A stretch of DNA of 64,000 nucleotides. Origin: an uncultured Bacillota bacterium. GTDB lineage: Bacteria > Bacillota > Clostridia > Lachnospirales > Lachnospiraceae. Shown piece after piece: positions 62,153 through 64,000 of this stretch. How positions within the stretch are numbered: the stretch's first letter is position 1; each line of letters begins with the position of its first letter. The stretch lies in NCBI GenBank assembly GCA_949291945.1, contig CASEXH010000006.1, positions 1-64,000 of the forward strand, given 5' to 3'. A model generated the notes under the pieces. It saw only the letters and a list, made by a program, of their open reading frames with translations. It did no database searches and was not told the origin of the DNA. A program made the translations under genes and the position numbers.

Positions 62153-62212
62153 TTTGCATTTTCCTGCTATTAATTTGCTTATGCTTATATAATTTTGCAT
62201 TTGCATATTTAC
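62150..62212 (+). repeat. Repeated TTTGCAT-like elements before the XRE gene
   Basis: AATTTGCAT, AATTTGCTTAT, ATTTTGCAT and TTTGCATAT occur within about 60 bases upstream of the XRE gene, spaced by about 10-22 bases. Such clustered direct repeats are consistent with an autoregulatory operator array, but no experiment-independent proof is visible. Confidence 0.4.
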
Positions 62213-62268
62213 AGTTTGTTTTTGCCATTTATTTCCAATGCTATAGTGTAGCAAAAAGGAGATTGGCA

Positions 62269-62508
62269 ATGACAGAAGATAAACGTCTGAAACAGCTCCG
62301 GGAACTGGGGCTTACCATTTCCTATTACCGCAAACTGAAAGGCCTGACTCAGGGACAGCTGGCTTCCCTTGTAGGCTTAAGCAGGACCCATATCAGCAAT
62401 ATCGAAGCACCGAATATCAAGACTTCCATATCTCTGGACAGTCTTCTGGATATTGCTGAAGCTCTGGGCATATCGGTAAAGGACCTGTTTGATTTCAGAG
62501 GAATCTAA
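62269..62508 (+). CDS. XRE-family helix-turn-helix regulator
   Basis: A 79-residue Cro/C1-type protein from the ATG at 62269-62271 (AAAAGGAG upstream), with the five-helix domain across residues 17-72 (LKGLTQGQLASLVGLSRTH; then ISLDSLLDIAEALGIS). It lies about 115 bases after the DUF234 ATPase. The gap between them contains several TTTGCAT-type repeats (about 62155-62210), possible binding sites for the protein itself. Its regulon is unknown. Confidence 0.9.
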   Translation: MTEDKRLKQLRELGLTISYYRKLKGLTQGQLASLVGLSRTHISNIEAPNIKTSISLDSLLDIAEALGISVKDLFDFRGI

Positions 62509-62674
62509 AAAAGCGGGGAGCCGCCGCATTAAACATATATCAGGAATATTTATACATTTTATGCGAATTTGTCGAGCATAGCTTTGAGGCTACAGACTCA
62601 AAGCGGCGCAGACTGAGCAATAAAATGTATAAATATTCTCGATTTTGATTAATGCGGCGGCTCCCCGCTTTTTT
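62507..62674. repeat. Three-tier nested palindrome (terminator or mobile hairpin element)
   Basis: A 26-bp perfect outer stem (62507-62532 with 62649-62674), a 19-bp perfect second stem (62544-62562 with 62620-62638) and an 8-bp inner stem (62581-62588 with 62597-62604) are nested around a central region. The outer arm contains GCGGGGAGCCGCCGC flanked by A6/T6, so it can terminate both the XRE gene and metK. The extra inner tiers go well beyond a terminator and suggest a hairpin-type repeat or a structured RNA. Confidence 0.85.
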
Positions 62675-62682
62675 CTTCTGTT

Positions 62683-63876
62683 TTACTGTTCCAGATATTT
62701 TTTCAGAGTATCTACTCTGTCCAGTTTCTCCCAGGGAAGATCCAGGTCATTTCTTCCGAAATGTCCGTATGCAGCAGTCTGTTTATAGATGGGGCGGCGC
62801 AGATCCAGCATTTTGATGATTCCCGCAGGTCTCAGATCAAAATTCTCCCGGATGATCTCTACCAGACGATTATCGGAAAGCTTTCCTGTACCGAAGGTAT
62901 CTACCATGATCGAGGTAGGATGGGCAACGCCGATAGCATAAGATAACTGAATCTCGCATTTTCTTGCCAGGCCTGCTGCCACCAGGTTCTTTGCCACATA
63001 ACGGGCTGCGTAGGCTGCAGAACGGTCTACCTTGGTACAGTCTTTTCCGGAAAAAGCTCCGCCGCCGTGACGGGCATATCCGCCGTAGGTATCCACGATG
63101 ATCTTACGTCCTGTCAGGCCGCTGTCTCCGTGAGGTCCGCCGATAACAAAACGGCCCGTAGGATTAATAAAGAATTTTGTATTTTCATCGACCATTTCCT
63201 TTGGCAGGATCGGGTCAAACACATATTTCTTAATATCTTCATGGATCTGTTCCTGGGTTACTTCAGGATCGTGCTGGGTAGAAAGTACTACAGCATCCAG
63301 ACGTACAGGTCTGTCATTTTCATCGTACTCTACAGTTACCTGTGTCTTTCCATCAGGTCTTAAGTAAGTCAGAGTGCCGTCTTTGCGGACTTTTGTCAGC
63401 TGTCTGGCCAGCTTATGGGCAAGAGCGATAGGATAAGGCATATATTCTTCTGTCTCGTCTGTAGCAAAACCAAACATCATACCCTGGTCACCGGCGCCGA
63501 TGGCATCCAGCTCTTCCTCAGACATTTTATGTTCCTTGGCTTCCAGAGCCTTGTCCACACCCAGAGCAATATCGGCAGACTGCTCGTCGATGGTAGTGAT
63601 CACACCGCAGGTATCTGCGTCAAAACCATATTTTGCTCTTGTATATCCGATCTCTCTTACTGTGTCCCGGACAATCCTGGGGATATCCACATAAGCTTTA
63701 GTGGTAATCTCTCCCATGACCATGACCAGACCTGTGGTAGTTGCTGTCTCACAGGCTACCCGGCTCATAGGATCTTTTTCCATGAGAGCATCCAGGATGG
63801 CGTCGGAAATAGCGTCGCACATTTTGTCCGGATGGCCTTCTGTAACAGACTCTGATGTAAATAATCTTTTTTCCAT
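62683..63876 (-). CDS. metK: S-adenosylmethionine synthetase
   Basis: The 397-residue enzyme makes SAM from methionine and ATP. Motifs: [19 protein letters not shown] (N-terminal metal/ATP region), [16 protein letters not shown] (ATP loop), and [19 protein letters not shown] (phosphate loop). Length is typical. A GAAAGGAG site precedes the ATG. Product SAM feeds the methyltransferases elsewhere in the window (rsmI, trmN6). The leader contains a hairpin at 63940-63959. Confidence 0.98.
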   Translation of the reverse strand: MEKRLFTSESVTEGHPDKMCDAISDAILDALMEKDPMSRVACETATTTGLVMVMGEITTKAYVDIPRIVRDTVREIGYTRAKYGFDADTCGVITTIDEQSADIALGVDKALEAKEHKMSEEELDAIGAGDQGMMFGFATDETEEYMPYPIALAHKLARQLTKVRKDGTLTYLRPDGKTQVTVEYDENDRPVRLDAVVLSTQHDPEVTQEQIHEDIKKYVFDPILPKEMVDENTKFFINPTGRFVIGGPHGDSGLTGRKIIVDTYGGYARHGGGAFSGKDCTKVDRSAAYAARYVAKNLVAAGLARKCEIQLSYAIGVAHPTSIMVDTFGTGKLSDNRLVEIIRENFDLRPAGIIKMLDLRRPIYKQTAAYGHFGRNDLDLPWEKLDRVDTLKKYLEQ

Positions 63877-63939
63877 GTTGTTCTCCTTTCATTTATCTTT
63901 CGCCCATTCAGGGAAACTGATGTATTCTGCCATAGGAAA

Positions 63940-63959
63940 GGGCCCGCATAAGCGGACCC
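63940..63959 (-). promoter_or_regulatory. Hairpin in the metK leader
   Basis: GGGTCCGC and GCGGGCCC (minus strand) pair over 8 bp with a 4-base ATAA/TTAT loop, about 65 bases before the metK start. No classical SAM riboswitch motif is recognised in the visible 124-base leader, which is cut by the window edge. The role is unknown. Confidence 0.5.
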
Positions 63960-64000
63960 ACATATGATACAATATGAATCCTCTTATTGTTCGATTTATT

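Noticed and set aside
1..64000. CRISPR arrays, insertion sequences, integrases or rRNA/tRNA genes
   Set aside because: None were seen: no regularly spaced direct repeats, no transposase or recombinase motifs, and no recognisable tRNA T-loop motifs.
63877..64000. SAM riboswitch upstream of metK
   Set aside because: No SAM-I or other SAM motif is visible in the 124 bases available, only an 8-bp hairpin; the leader is cut by the window edge.

Overview
This 64 kb window looks like chromosome from a low-to-mid GC Firmicute of class Clostridia, most likely a gut Lachnospiraceae (Blautia/Ruminococcus/Dorea-like; genus not determinable here). Support: strong AGGAGG-type ribosome sites, T-box and tandem glycine riboswitches, sporulation genes (a spoIIID remnant and spmA), YesM/YesN-type two-component pairs, many CUT1 sugar transporters, and the conserved holB-ricT-trmN6-rsmI block. 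No rRNA, tRNA, CRISPR array, transposase or integrase was recognised.

Layout. (1) 1-9.8 kb is an AT-rich accessory region. It holds a cut DUF5688 gene, a truncated spoIIID, a DUF4230 protein with a tiny membrane peptide, a MerR/lipoprotein pair behind a textbook 19-bp-spacer MerR promoter, an ATPase plus small partner resembling split defence modules, a YkgJ cysteine-cluster protein, a SWIM protein, and a MazG plus GIY-YIG/DUF2075 helicase pair. (2) 9.8-24.5 kb handles carbohydrates: a TetR-controlled GH13-glgB-phosphoesterase cluster, a lone GH13 glucosidase, and a CUT1 importer plus GH4 glycosidase divergent from a YesM/YesN sensor-regulator pair. (3) 24.5-34 kb is housekeeping and ion or amino-acid transport under RNA control: tatD, an AI-2E permease, a P-type ATPase behind a yybP-ykoY (Mn2+) riboswitch, metG behind a Met T-box, an HPr-like protein lacking the catalytic His, and an AGCS carrier behind a tandem glycine riboswitch. 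(4) 34-42.7 kb: a C39-like peptidase with a CntK-like epimerase, a MATE exporter with a GH20 hexosaminidase frameshifted at an A10 tract, a solitary spmA, a HipA-like kinase with a HIRAN/HipA-N partner, and a CapA protein. (5) 42.7-48.4 kb: rsmI, trmN6, ricT, holB, a guanylate-kinase homologue and an Orn/Lys/Arg decarboxylase, in the order of the Bacillus yaaO-yabC neighbourhood. (6) 48.5-58.4 kb: a catabolic cluster with three UroD/MtaA-type proteins, a CUT1 importer, a small cupin-like protein and two paralogous LacI regulators, tied together by shared promoter and operator sequences. (7) 58.4-64 kb: an OmpR-type two-component pair, a DUF234 ATPase with a small XRE regulator, a large three-tier palindrome, and metK.

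The strongest candidate for an undescribed system is region 6. All three proteins keep the HxC...C zinc triad of corrinoid-dependent methyltransferases such as MtaA rather than looking like heme-pathway uroporphyrinogen decarboxylases. They sit with a sugar-type importer and no corrinoid protein, which suggests import and methyl- or alkyl-group removal from a glycoside-like compound. Second-tier candidates are the HIRAN-containing split HipA module, the ATPase/RloB-like pair and the CntK-like epimerase/C39-like peptidase pair. Functions come from motifs read by eye; no database search was possible.
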